64,000 nt of DNA, taken from the NCBI GenBank assembly GCA_026874595.1, contig CM049309.1:12326576-12390575 (forward strand), read 5' to 3'. Numbering within the stretch: the first letter of the stretch is position 1; each line of letters begins with the position of its first letter. The stretch comes from Sipunculus nudus. Its lineage: Eukaryota > Annelida > Sipuncula > Golfingiida > Sipunculidae. The notes under the pieces were generated by a model. That model did no database searches. It was not told the origin of the DNA and saw nothing but the letters and a program-made list of their open reading frames with translations. A program made the position numbers and the translations under genes. Of the stretch, positions 22,901 to 31,004 are shown piece after piece.

Positions 22901-25658
22901 ACAGACTTACATTTTCTGTACTGAAGTATGTTTGGAGTCCGGTGATAAATCTGGTAACAAAAGTAGCATTTACTATTGCTGGAAGGGAAAAAGTAAATGG
23001 TCAGATCATTTTTAAAAAAAAAGGATACAAATATGATGACATTTGTTATCTTTTTAATCAGGTGAAGCTTATGTAAATATTACAGTTTATTTAACAAAAT
23101 GCTTTTCATTGTAACTACCTGCCATCAATTTTATCTTTATCCAAGTTATATATTTTAATAAAAAGAAATTGAAATTTGCATTATAGCTAGTGCAGACAGT
23201 AGTAATTACATTGTCTTCACAAAAGTGATGCAATATGAAATTAAATATGGTGCAAATATATATTCAATATGCGTGTAAAAACATGTAAAGTGATGGTAAA
23301 TTTCTGTAAATTTTTATTAATTCAATTGTTTGAAGGATAACTGCCTTTCTTCATCAGCACTTTTTGCCTTTCCACATCATCTTTTTGTCATTTCCACAAC
23401 TCTAAATTTTGCCTTTCTGCATCTCAATTTTTTGCATTTGTACATCTCCAATTATGGCCTTTCTACATCTCGAAAATGTTTGCCTTCCTACACTCAAAAT
23501 ACTTTTGCCTTTCTACATCTCCAATTTTTAGCTTTTCCAATTACTTCTACCTTTGTACCTCTCTACATTTCCAAATCTTTACCTCTTTATATCTCCAAAT
23601 TTTTACTTAATTTTGAACCAACTACCATGCCTGTATAAACCAGATACTGTAAAAATCTCAATTCAATCGTTCTTTAGTTCAAATATGCTGGTATCCTAGA
23701 TATAATTTGTCAAAATGGAAACACCAGAATTCTCTGGTCTTCCTGCAGATAGGCGTGTTTCAAATCAAAAGACATCCCTATGTGATAATGGTTATACAAA
23801 GAGAATAGAATTTAATCACAAATACACAGAGGACAACAAAATTATTGATCAGCAGGTTACTGTAAATATACAGGTAATACAGGTAACAGAAATACCGGTA
23901 CATGAAAATTCACAAATAAACAAAGTACTTCTGCAAATCCCAGTGAGTGACTTACAATACATTACCTGTCAAAAAAAAGAATTTCACTGTCGAACCGTCC
24001 TTGTCCATCATAAGAACTGTTGTCTATACGCATGCCCATGCATTTCCCATCAAATTTTTTCTCATCATAAGAGAGGCCATCTTCATTAATGATGAAGTCT
24101 CGTTCTATACCCCCAGCGTAGGAAAACCAGGAGCCGCGATAATGAGCTGGCACCTGACATGCTGAATCTGTAAGGAGCGAAGATAATACAATAATCATAT
24201 TCAGTTATAGTACAGGGCTGCAACAATACATCACCAAATGATATGATAAGCATCACCATACTTTACTCATGATACTCTACATGACACACTCTATGTAAGT
24301 ATACATCACCAAATGATCTATGGACACGCATACTTTCAGGCCAATACATTGAATTACTCTTGGGAAAAGGGGATTTATATATCCTATGAAAACATTAAGG
24401 TGAGTGGCACCACTTGTCTGGTTGACGAGAAAACTCCCCAAATTTCAGACCATGGTGCTGAGAAGCCAAAGTGATAGTTACAATCATTATGTTCAAAGGT
24501 ACCCCAATTGTCTATAATAAGGCACTGGTACACTAACACTGTAATAAATCAAGATACAAAATCAGATACTGTATCAGTATAGTAAGAGGTCCCTCCCTCT
24601 CCTGATATTTTACCAAAATATTATCACCAATCAGGGAATTATATCAGATATATATATGTAATGATGGCTGAAGTTTATATAATATTTTATACTTATATGA
24701 TCAAAGTTTCCCAACACCATGCAGGTTTATAAGATGAAAATTGATTGGTAAGAAATAGCTAATTGCAACTCTCTATTTCAATGAGAAAGGGAAAAAATCT
24801 GGAACAAAGTTAAATTTAGAAAGAAATGGGAAAGAAAATGAGTCCTGCTTTCACATATAATATAAAAAGAAAAGAACTTTTTCCCCATTTTACTTTATAA
24901 GCTGCTTTAATATATGCAGTATTTATTTACTTTTGTAAATAATTTTACTGAAAAGTTTCAACATCTTAATTATTAACTTAATAAAATAAATAAAACTTTA
25001 ATAAGATTAACATTCCATACCAGTTTTTTTATTTGCTCCAATACATTTAGAAATCTTGCAGGGTGTATGTCAACTTTGAGCCGAAGGGGGTAAACAAAAG
25101 AAGTTAACATTTTACTATATATTTATTTATATAAGCTATATAAACTGAAGATTTTTTAAAAATTAAGTAATATATATTTATAATGAGAAATTTGAGCATC
25201 ATCCTTATTAGGATGTGATGAGCATACTTGGTCAATATATTATCACTCAGTCTTGACTTAAGTTAATGATTAAACTTGCAATTTATTTCATGTTAAATAT
25301 AAAGTAACCAGACAAAGTATTTGATAAACCATTCAAGAAGTCTTGGTTTGGCTATATAAAAACTCAATCCACTGATTACAAGTTGTTATCAGTTACATAT
25401 AAATCACACCTGTCTACAGGTAAGACCTATTATAACACAATCAGAATCGGGTCACTTCAGGTATGCCGCTCGTTGAATGTGTACAAAGTCCCCAAGCTTC
25501 CGTTTTATCTGATTTATATCCATCCTATATCACGACAGATTGTCAGGTTAACTGATAAGGGTTGTACCTGAAGTATATCAGTGACACTTACCCGTTTGGG
25601 TCACAAATAATCCTAGCACCAGTACAGCCAGGTAAACTGTTTTCTCGAATGCCGCCAT
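1920..25658 (-). CDS. Gene 1: two-module cysteine-rich secreted/anchored protein (DUF7042-7045 class), 15 exons
   Basis: Fifteen exons chain in phase to a 647-residue protein (1944 nt with stop): 25658-25592, 24167-23966, 22978-22911, 16957-16877, 15544-15335, 14451-14345, 13694-13574, 12852-12829, 12455-12233, 11865-11801, 11034-10900, 5664-5422, 4623-4517, 2824-2683, 2068-1920. It has a signal peptide (about 1-22), module 1 (about 23-293), module 2 (about 294-605) and a C-terminal hydrophobic stretch. Each module runs: a C..P...G.W domain (CQVPAHYRGSWF; CRLPRNFTGTWF), a CxxC or C-containing NxLQYR-like strip, a C...G.Y.F/KY domain, then a W-rich block ending RFRC. This order matches the metazoan PTHR22255-type family as I know it. 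The biochemical function is unknown; it is likely extracellular. Exon structure is well supported by the phase chain; the family call is from memory of motifs. UTRs were not mapped. Confidence 0.82.
2683..2824 (-). CDS. Gene 1 exon 14
   Basis: It encodes VYERLDWRDIIISRATRSVC followed by GKLQTAYSDSPTEGASLQMK and LFENERL. The RCW|VYER junction between exons 13 and 14 is typical of the family. Acceptor gtgttcag, donor gtaagta, phase 0 to 1. Confidence 0.9.
2825..4516 (-). other. Gene 1 intron 13
   Basis: Mostly AT-rich. A GC-richer block at 2900-3095 contains, on the minus strand, ggggttcgaccc, similar to a tRNA B box, so a tRNA-derived SINE remnant is possible; no full tRNA fold was found. Nothing else recognised. 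Confidence 0.3.
4517..4623 (-). CDS. Gene 1 exon 13: GYWMED block
   Basis: This 107 nt exon encodes DIPDRELNCVGYWMEDMRSY and then LITYDEEDPVSRFRCW. This GYWMED...SYLITYD...FRCW block is the best-conserved part of the family. Acceptor tgtgtag, donor gtgagt, ending in phase 0 like exon 6. Confidence 0.92.
5422..5664 (-). CDS. Gene 1 exon 12: G-x-Y-x-Y cysteine domain, module 2
   Basis: It encodes NPPAPIDCPIAGRYKYVESG and continues PPEEKYYTRIRG, RPRHMIDCREYETVFESC and FIDAEYCATLDHTGRPIGEY. Acceptor cattttacag, donor gtaagaa, phase 1 to 1. The DCPIAGRYKY start matches exon 5. It sits only about 80 bases from the 3' end of an inserted A-family element. Confidence 0.9.
6070..7984 (-). mobile_element. 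A-family element nested inside A1
   Basis: The head hairpin is at 7978-7950, the GTCC-type tract (ACGG on plus) at 7881-7930, and the tail palindrome with CTTGTT at about 6100-6072. Outside both ends the sequence of A1 resumes within an A-run, as judged against 39330-39400. It contains a G-run (about 7073-7093) and a splice-compatible ORF segment at 7127-7219. Confidence 0.75.
7127..7219 (-). other. Cryptic symmetric exon inside the nested A element
   Basis: A 93 nt open segment after tttgattacag encodes AGSHSRSLEISYARDSDLLQ followed by SLVEIPCCDR. It would join exons 11 and 12 of gene 1 in phase 1-1, but only with a poor donor (gtacag; the neighbouring gtgtac gives the wrong phase). Because the module alignment is nearly gapless without it and it lies in a mobile element, I left it out of the gene model. 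Confidence 0.3.
10900..11034 (-). CDS. Gene 1 exon 11
   Basis: It starts after ctttgtcacatag and encodes SKPYRLTSQERQVPDFLNRK, then FRQVCMWSSFTIDREDVKW and KYSTFL. The donor gtgagtaa was chosen over an overlapping gtaac because it matches consensus better and gives the phase needed by exon 12. 135 nt. Confidence 0.82.
11098..11795. repeat. GAT/ATT-rich imperfect array filling gene 1 intron 10
   Basis: About 700 bases of imperfect GATGAT, GATAAT and GATTAT units, extending almost to exon 10 at 11801. The ORFs in it (runs of M, I and N) are products of the repeat. Confidence 0.85.
11801..11865 (-). CDS. Gene 1 exon 10
   Basis: This 65 nt exon (phase 2 to 1) encodes CEVDYICFDFLPRHHSVIRW followed by RM. 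It is the counterpart of exon 3 (CYFCYQIYHRTPNILQYR). Acceptor tgattacag, donor gtaagtg. It directly abuts the GAT-rich array that fills the next intron. Confidence 0.85.
12233..12455 (-). CDS. Gene 1 exon 9: second G-x-W cysteine domain
   Basis: It encodes VWGNQLQVPSCRLPRNFTGT with the tryptophan next, then EYDSDVTINATHIYF, YFTCLQNRDTRF and TAVTVGR. Acceptor cgtctttag, donor gtacga, phase 1 to 2. It is the module 2 counterpart of exon 2, with C-x2-P-x4-G-x-W conserved. Confidence 0.88.
12829..12852 (-). CDS. Gene 1 exon 8: 24-nt microexon linking the modules
   Basis: Acceptor ttgtacag and donor gtgagtat flank 24 nt that add LLTDPRY between module 1 and module 2. It is phase 1 to phase 1 (symmetric). 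Leaving it out would also keep the frame, so it may be optional; both splice sites are good, which favours a real exon. Confidence 0.72.
13574..13694 (-). CDS. Gene 1 exon 7
   Basis: It starts after gacctccag in phase 0 and encodes LTRDDQQQDRNLVRYTLSRW followed by GTCESLKSPYEGDIRLVLQP. Position and length parallel exon 14 of module 2, which also follows an RFRC end. Donor gtaacc, phase 1. Confidence 0.87.
14345..14451 (-). CDS. Gene 1 exon 6: W-rich block, module 1
   Basis: This 107 nt exon (phase 1 to phase 0) encodes RIRFQCMGSWRDPEGNIWAG and ends WRERFRCL. It has exactly the same length and phases as exon 13, its module 2 counterpart (LNCVGYWMEDMRSYL...SRFRCW). The donor is gtaagttg; an upstream gt in the same codon run was rejected because it breaks the phase. 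Confidence 0.9.
15335..15544 (-). CDS. Gene 1 exon 5: G-x-Y-x-F cysteine domain, module 1
   Basis: It encodes KEISIVNCKTTFEGVYQFSY and continues with VNFAGGGICD, VACQEPGSPYVDNQVYDM and FGKCPE. The C...F.G.Y.F.Y start parallels exon 12 (DCPIAGRYKY). Acceptor gtaaacag, donor gtaaga, phase 1 to phase 1, 210 nt. Confidence 0.9.
16877..16957 (-). CDS. Gene 1 exon 4
   Basis: This 81 nt exon has acceptor ttcttacag and donor gtgagt and encodes SCETRNSDFDYNCGQINPQ and then SDVATMF. Two cysteines and the closing TMF correspond to the VCMW...STFL region of exon 11 in module 2. Phase 1 to phase 1. Confidence 0.87.
17085..17578. mobile_element. Possible MITE with 17-bp imperfect inverted ends
   Basis: The left end AAAGGGGCCTAATCAGC and the inverted right end AAAGGGACATAATCAGG differ at three or four positions and enclose 494 bases that are more GC-rich than the surroundings. 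No clear target duplication and no ORF of note. Confidence 0.5.
18438..21489 (-). mobile_element. A-family element A3 (inner)
   Basis: The head hairpin is at 21484-21456 and the tail palindrome GACCCATGGGTC with CTTGTT at about 18470-18435. The interior carries a GA microsatellite (19816-19930), G-runs at 19275-19291 and 20620-20637, and blocks also seen inverted at 48640-50100. Confidence 0.6.
19816..19930. repeat. (GA)n microsatellite
   Basis: Interrupted GA repeat inside A3. The corresponding CT tracts occur at 48886-48977 and 49836-49924 in related plus-strand sequence. Confidence 0.9.
22911..22978 (-). CDS. Gene 1 exon 3: CxxC / NILQYR strip
   Basis: This 68 nt exon has acceptor cccttccag and donor gtaagtc and encodes NSKCYFCYQIYHRTPNIL followed by QYRK. 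It was found by asking which exon would repair the phase mismatch between exons 2 and 4: it starts with one base and ends in phase 1, as required. The CxxC and N-x-LQYR pattern fits the family and parallels exon 10. Confidence 0.85.
23335..23615 (+). repeat. Degenerate minisatellite, CTTTCTACATCTCCAATTTT-like unit
   Basis: About ten imperfect units of roughly 25-30 bases (tttgcctttctacatctcc.) in gene 1 intron 2. A related short stretch lies at 14836-14890. The 102-codon ORF across it is a repeat product. Confidence 0.6.
23966..24167 (-). CDS. Gene 1 exon 2: first G-x-W cysteine domain
   Basis: It starts after cttacag and ends at a gtaatg donor, phase 1 to phase 2. It encodes residues about 23-90, with CQVPAHYRGSWF near the start and DGKCMGMRID in the middle. 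The C-x2-P-x4-G-x-W pattern is repeated in exon 9, showing that this is the first domain of an internally duplicated module. Confidence 0.88.
25592..25658 (-). CDS. Gene 1 exon 1: start codon and signal peptide
   Basis: The ATG at 25658-25656 has A at -3 and G at +4, a good Kozak context. It encodes MAAFEKTVYLAVLVLGLFVT, a short polar start followed by a hydrophobic core, i.e. a secretory signal peptide. The exon ends at a consensus donor (gtaagt) in phase 1. No upstream in-frame alternative was preferred. Confidence 0.85.
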
Positions 25659-26446
25659 GTTTTACTGTTGAAACCATACAATTTGCTATCTGGCGCAGGT
25701 AAACTAGGTCAGGTGACTCATCACCATATATGGTAATTTGCGTCGGGGAAACCCCGCAACGCCGCCTTTCAAAATGACCTTTGGCATTTGTTAACTCAGT
25801 TTAACTTTAAAAGAAGGATATTAAAAATGTATTTAATGCAAAATATTCCCTTTTTGGTTTTAATTTAAGGTATTACATTTTTAATATATTGCATGTAAGG
25901 TTAAAAAGATATAAACTACTTGCATGACTTTTAAAATGCCTTTTAGTACCGGGAAAGGTAAGTCCGTCCCATAGAATATAACTAGATTCAGGATTTAAAC
26001 CGACAAATATTCTTAAAAGATCCAATGTCGGTTGCTCGCGATAACTATTAACACAGCAAAATATATTATAGTAACATAAATTTTATTAATAAATAATACG
26101 TTGAAAACGCTATTTAAAAACACGTATTAAAAATGTCGTTAATACAACTAAAATACACAAATTTGGACCGTATTATAGATCAGTATGAGAAAATGTGTCT
26201 TTTCCAGATGCCATAGAACTGGGATGAAATTATTATAATTTATTTCAGTAAATCATGTGGTTCATGACAAAACTTATAAAAACTTATGGTTTCTATTGAA
26301 TATACGGATTACATGACTTTTTAGTGAAAAATGCTGAAAACATAAAAAAGCACGAAAAATGTACAAATTTATTAATATGACAAGCGCACACCAAGCTGTA
26401 TTAAAACGGCCCTAAAAATATTCACGAGACATTAGGCCAAAATAAA

Positions 26447-26756
26447 AAAAGGTATGGTTCTCAGGCATTTTTTTTCAGAAATCAATGCGGGCGGGCGCTT
26501 TTTTTATTTTAAAATTTTTGGTATGTTTCGATAAAAATGTCAAATGATAAGGGAAAAGCATGAAAATAACAGTTTTATTTTGATAAACAAGTAAAAGCAC
26601 TACAAAACAAAGGAAATTGTATGATTTTATCTTCTTGAAAGAAATGTCGGAGCGGCAGCAGCTCAAAATTGGAAAGTTTCTATTGAAAATAAAAATAAAA
26701 ATTGTTGATGCGGGGGTTTAAAATTGATGCGGCGGTGCCTGAGAACCATACCTTTT
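26447..26756. mobile_element. 310-bp MITE with 21-bp perfect inverted ends
   Basis: The left end (26447-26467, containing GGTATGGTTCTCAGGCA) is an exact inverse of the right end (26736-26756, TGCCTGAGAACCATACC plus TTTT). The subterminal parts (gaaatcaatgcgggcggg / aaaattgatgcggcgg) are also related in inverse. No ORF. A diverged single end (aaaaggtatggttctca) occurs at 15588-15604 in gene 1 intron 4. Confidence 0.85.
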
Positions 26757-27098
26757 ATTTATTTATTTTTTTTTTTTTTTTTTGGTCTTACACTTTTGAA
26801 ACGCTGCATGACAAGAGGAGGACAGCGGATACAGACGCTGTACAAATAACGCCAGGCGACACCTAGGGCCTTATGCTCAGAGGCCAACTAATGGTTAACC
26901 GTTAGCCTCAGTTAAATCTTCAGACCAACTGTAAGCTCAAACACGGACTAGAGACAAACTGAGTTTATCTCTGCATTTTAGTCCGAGATTTTAGCAAAAT
27001 GTTGTACCTGGTAGGGGGGTAGTTTAAGGTCGGACTAAGTGCTAAAATTCATGGGAACCGATTGCATATGAACCATTTTCTGAACTGTTAAAAGTATT

Positions 27099-28977
27099 GT
27101 ATCCGCCAAAACAGAGTTTTGCGGATACCATGTTTTCAGCCCGCCGCCGCCGCCGCGTAGGTGTCCGGGGAACTCCTCCGTAACCGCTTGGCGGAATTTT
27201 ATGAAACCCGGGATTAATTATGTTCGGGTCACATGTGAACTGCTGCGCCCCGATCCATTTGTGCGTCTGTTTTCATACATAAACCCACATATCTCGGGAA
27301 CCGTTTAACCGATCAGTAAAAATGTTTGTACAAATGTAGCCCTTGGATAGCTTTATAACATACACAAAAATGGTGGCGCAACCTGCATCCATGTTTGCAC
27401 AATGTCCATCTGTTCATCTGCTTCGGGGTAAAATCACTCATATCTCTGCAGTGGTTTGACTAATTTACCTATAATTCGGCATGCGTATACATCCTGGATA
27501 GCTTTCTTGATTTTATGATAGGTGGCGCCACCTACATTCACGTTCACGCTGCAGACATCAAAGCTCATATCTCGGGAATCGTTTGACCGATTGGGCCAAA
27601 ATTTTGCATGTGTGTGGATCTCACATAGCTCTTTATCATAGGCAAAACTGGTGGCACCACCTGCAACCATTTTTGCACAGCGTCTGTCTGTTTGTCTGCC
27701 GTGGGCTAAAATCACTCATATCTCTGTAGTGGTTTGACTTATCTGCCTAAAAATTTTGCGTGTTTATACATCTTGGATAGCTTTCTCGATTGTTTTGGCA
27801 GGTGGCGCCACCTTCATTTATGTTAATGCTGCAGACATCCAAGCTCAAATCTCAGGACTGGTTGGACATATCTCCCTGATATTTTGCATGTGTATAGATC
27901 TCATATAGCTCGTAATCGTACACAAAATTGGTGGCGCCACCTGCCACCATTTTCGCACAAGTCCTTATGTTTGTCTGCTGTGGGATAAAATCACTCATAT
28001 ACATGTAGTGGTTTGACTTTCCTGCCTAAAATTTTGCATATGTATACAACTTTGACAGCTTTCTTGATTTTATGACAGGTGGTGCCACCTACATTCTAGT
28101 TTACGCTACATACATCCAAGCTCATATCTCGGGAACCGTTTGAGGGGCCACCTGCAACCATTTTTGCACAGCGTCCGTCTGTTTGTCTGCCGTTTGCTAA
28201 AATCACTCATATCTCTGTAGTGGTTCGACTTATCTGCCTGAACATTTTGCGTGTTTATACATCGTGGATAGCTTTCTGGATTTTTTGGCAGGTGGCGCCA
28301 TCTACATTTATGTTAACGCTGCAGACATCCAAGCTCATATCTCGGGAAACTTTTGACCAATTGGGCCAAAATTTTGCATGTGTATAGATCTCACATAGCT
28401 CTTTATCATACACAAAACTGGAGGGGCCATCTGCAACCATTTTTGCACAGCGTCCGTCTGTTTGTCTGCCACGTGCTAAAATCACTCATATCTCTGTAGT
28501 GGTTCGACTTATCTGCCTAAAAATTTGGCGTGTTTATACATCTTGGATAGCTTTCTGGATTTTTTGGCAGGTGGCGCCACCTACATTTATGTGAACGCTG
28601 CAGACATTCCGGCTTATATCTCAGGACTTGTTGGATATATCCCCCTGAAATTTTGCATGTGCATAGCTGGTGGTGCCACCTGCCACCATTTTCTCACAAG
28701 TCCTTCTGTTTGTCTGCTGTGGGATAAAATCACTCGTATACATGTAGTGGTTTGACTTTTCTGCCTACAATTTTGCATATGTATACAATTTGGATAGCTT
28801 TCTGGATTTGTGGTAGATGGCGCAACCTACATAAACATTTCGGCTGCAGACATCCATGCTAATATGCAACACACCTCACTCTATTTCCCCTTGCCACTCA
28901 ATCCATGCCTCACTTCACCCGTTCAACTCTGATTTTGGCGGATACACGTAGTCGCTTGTCAACTACCCGTATTCTAG
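27099..28977 (+). mobile_element. E-family element, most complete copy
   Basis: It starts with a hairpin GTATCCGCCAAAAC / GTTTTGCGGATAC (27099-27128) and ends with the inverted copy TTTTGGCGGATAC (28933-28946), a small stem GTAGT..ACTAC and CTAG|TT at 28974-28977. The body consists of about 290-base tandem units with ctcatatctcggga, the palindrome GGTGGCGCCACC, and gtctgtttgtctgcc. Length 1.88 kb, no transposase ORF. Confidence 0.8.
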
Positions 28978-29698
28978 TTGTATTAAATTGTTTTCACTCC
29001 AATAATTTATGAACCCCAAATACATGTGATATGCTGACATTGGCCCTCAAAGCAGTGCTATAGTTGAAGACCCGTCTGATCATTAGTTATTTCATCGCCG
29101 TTCGTTGGTTGCATGGTTACTTAGTTTGGTAAATTAATGAACAGTCCATAAATTTGTTTTAGGTAATCTGAATATTTTTTTTTATTTCAGTAGCCGGTAA
29201 TAAACTTAATTCTTTAAGATGTCATTTAGGCGGATGTTTGGGGGTATGTTTGCAGGGGGGCAGGCTTTGAGTGTCAGGGGTTAGAGGGCAACCGAAGCAC
29301 TATATGATCTAATAGCGCTTAAAAGTGTGTCTGAAAAAGTCCATCAGTAATATCATTATCAATTTTTACTGAGATATATTCAATATAACAAGTAACATTA
29401 ATTTTTGAACTGGTATCATTAAAGAGATACTATGCACATACCTGAGATAGGTCTATTATTATAGACCGGTCATCTGTAATATGCATGCTGAAAAAAGCAG
29501 AGCAAATCTAATATATTGTATATCAGTGATATTGTTTATATATATTACTGTATCAGTGTATCAGTATTTAAGAAGACTCTGGTATATTACCTTATATTGC
29601 CATGCATGTTTTCCTTCCAAGCTTTTGCAAGTTCCACAATATTTCACAAGTTGCCAAGAAAAAAATTTAGAGACTGCATGTAGATTCCCTGTATTAGC

Positions 29699-29818
29699 AT
29701 CCCCAAATTATGGAACAATCTTTCATATGCTCTCCAGTCTTCGAGCAGTGTCAATGTTTTTAAACGGAACTTTAAAAACATACATGTATATGTTAAAAGA
29801 AGTTTTAAATTAACATGA
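29699..29818 (+). pseudogene. Remnant of a non-LTR retrotransposon ORF2 3' end
   Basis: One frame reads IPKLWNNLSYALQSSSSVNV then FKRNFKNIHVYVKRSF and a stop at 29816-29818. The K-LWN-L...S...FKRN-K pattern is typical of the last residues of LINE reverse-transcriptase ORFs. Upstream coding is broken by stops. Only the tail is recognisable. Confidence 0.4.
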
Positions 29819-30986
29819 CAGAGTCGTGGTTAATATATATTATTTGTAAAATTGAATCTCCTGAATGCTATTTAAAGTGTAATTGGAAGATTTCATTACT
29901 GTTATAAGCGCTTTATTAATGTAAATGTAATGTAACATTGTCCTTAAAATGAAATTAAGTTTGAAACTTATTGAAAAAAAATAGATATGGGTTGTACATA
30001 TTTCCCCATGATATGGAAGGCAACAGATAATTCTGAATCAATTTGATCGTAAAGGTTATTTTTCTTTATCTTGCAATCGTGGACATCAAAATCAGTAAAT
30101 ATATATGCATAGCATATATATGTATGAATATTCTATGATCACATACACTATATTGTGAATGTACTATGATCATGTCGTATAAGACAAGTGAATAATTTTA
30201 ATAGAGATCAAACTATACCGTTTTATCCGACGACAGGATCACGGACAGCGGGAACCAGTGTCATCCGAGTTCGCAGTGTCTGAAAGGCAAAGTGGCAGTA
30301 GTACCGAACTGTTTTTATATGATCATGGCTGGTGTTACGCCGCAAGCAAGGTTGTGAGTTTAAATTGTGACCCAACCCGCTCAATAAATTATAATCTGTT
30401 TTGCTGTTAAATTCCCTTTTAAACGTTTGAAGTTTTTCTAAAAAAATATTACAAACACCGCAGTTGTCGGCCGAATTAATAATTCTACGGGCAGACCAAC
30501 ATTTGAGTGCTGATGTGAAAAGTTTTGGGAAAGTTTATTATGTTTATACAAATATTAAACTTGGAAGAAAGAGATGTAAATCATACTTTTTATATTTTAT
30601 AGATATAACCATTCATTGGCAAGGAAAATTTTTACAATAAAAAAAAAAGTGGGGGCCGGTAAAATTCCTGGAGAGACGGTAAAATTGTTTTCCTGCCCGG
30701 TTCCCTTTGCCCGGGGAAATGTTCCTCACATTTAACCCTGTGATAGATTAAAATTAAGGAGGCTGCCAATCATTTTTGTCAATTAAGGGAAATAACAGTG
30801 TCACGCAGAGGTCCAGCTGGGGTCGTAAGGTGGCGCCATCTAGTAAGCATACAGAGAACAATAACATAACGTTCACCGCATTACTTATGGTAGCCTATCA
30901 TTTCGCATATGTATTGTAAAATGAATAATCATTAGGGGATAAGCCTATGGCATTTATTTCACAAACCTGAGGCGTCTGCTGCGAAC

Positions 30987-31004
30987 ATGATGGCAGCGAA
31001 TAAT
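30987..31004 (+). CDS. GTF2F1: GTF2F1 exon 1 (start)
   Basis: This 18 nt coding segment (MMAANN) ends at donor gtgagc in phase 0, as required by exon 2. The ATG has A at -3 (aacATGA); the second ATG, directly after it, has a G at +4. An upstream ATG at 30325 with a weak donor was rejected because it leaves phase 2. The start is inferred from phase and short length, as in human RAP74, whose VRVPK motif also lies close to the N-terminus. Confidence 0.68.

Larger units (their letters stand above)
16958..22910 (-). other. Gene 1 intron 3, repeat-filled
   Basis: A 6 kb intron with a possible MITE (17085-17578), two A-family elements (17777-22456), a GA microsatellite and several G-runs. No additional exon was needed or seen. 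Confidence 0.65.
25659..30986. other. Divergent intergenic region between gene 1 and GTF2F1
   Basis: This holds the 5' flanks of both genes, a 310 bp MITE, an E-family element and a LINE remnant. I see no convincing TATA box near either start. The stretch 29000-30980 is otherwise AT-rich, with a dyad around 30098-30125 (tatatatgcatagcatatata), and shows no further gene. Confidence 0.6.

Noticed and set aside
23715-24089. 124-codon plus-strand ORF
   Set aside because: Its second half is antisense to gene 1 exon 2, and its first half lies in intron 2 with no recognisable motif.
27099-28977. CRISPR-like array because of regularly spaced identical motifs
   Set aside because: Units are about 290 bases, homologous throughout, and lie in an animal genome; this is a tandemly repeated transposable element.
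30325-30350. ATG with MAGVTPQA as GTF2F1 exon 1
   Set aside because: Both possible donors (gttgtg, gtgagt) leave phase 2, but exon 2 needs phase 0. The ATG at 30987 fits without strain.
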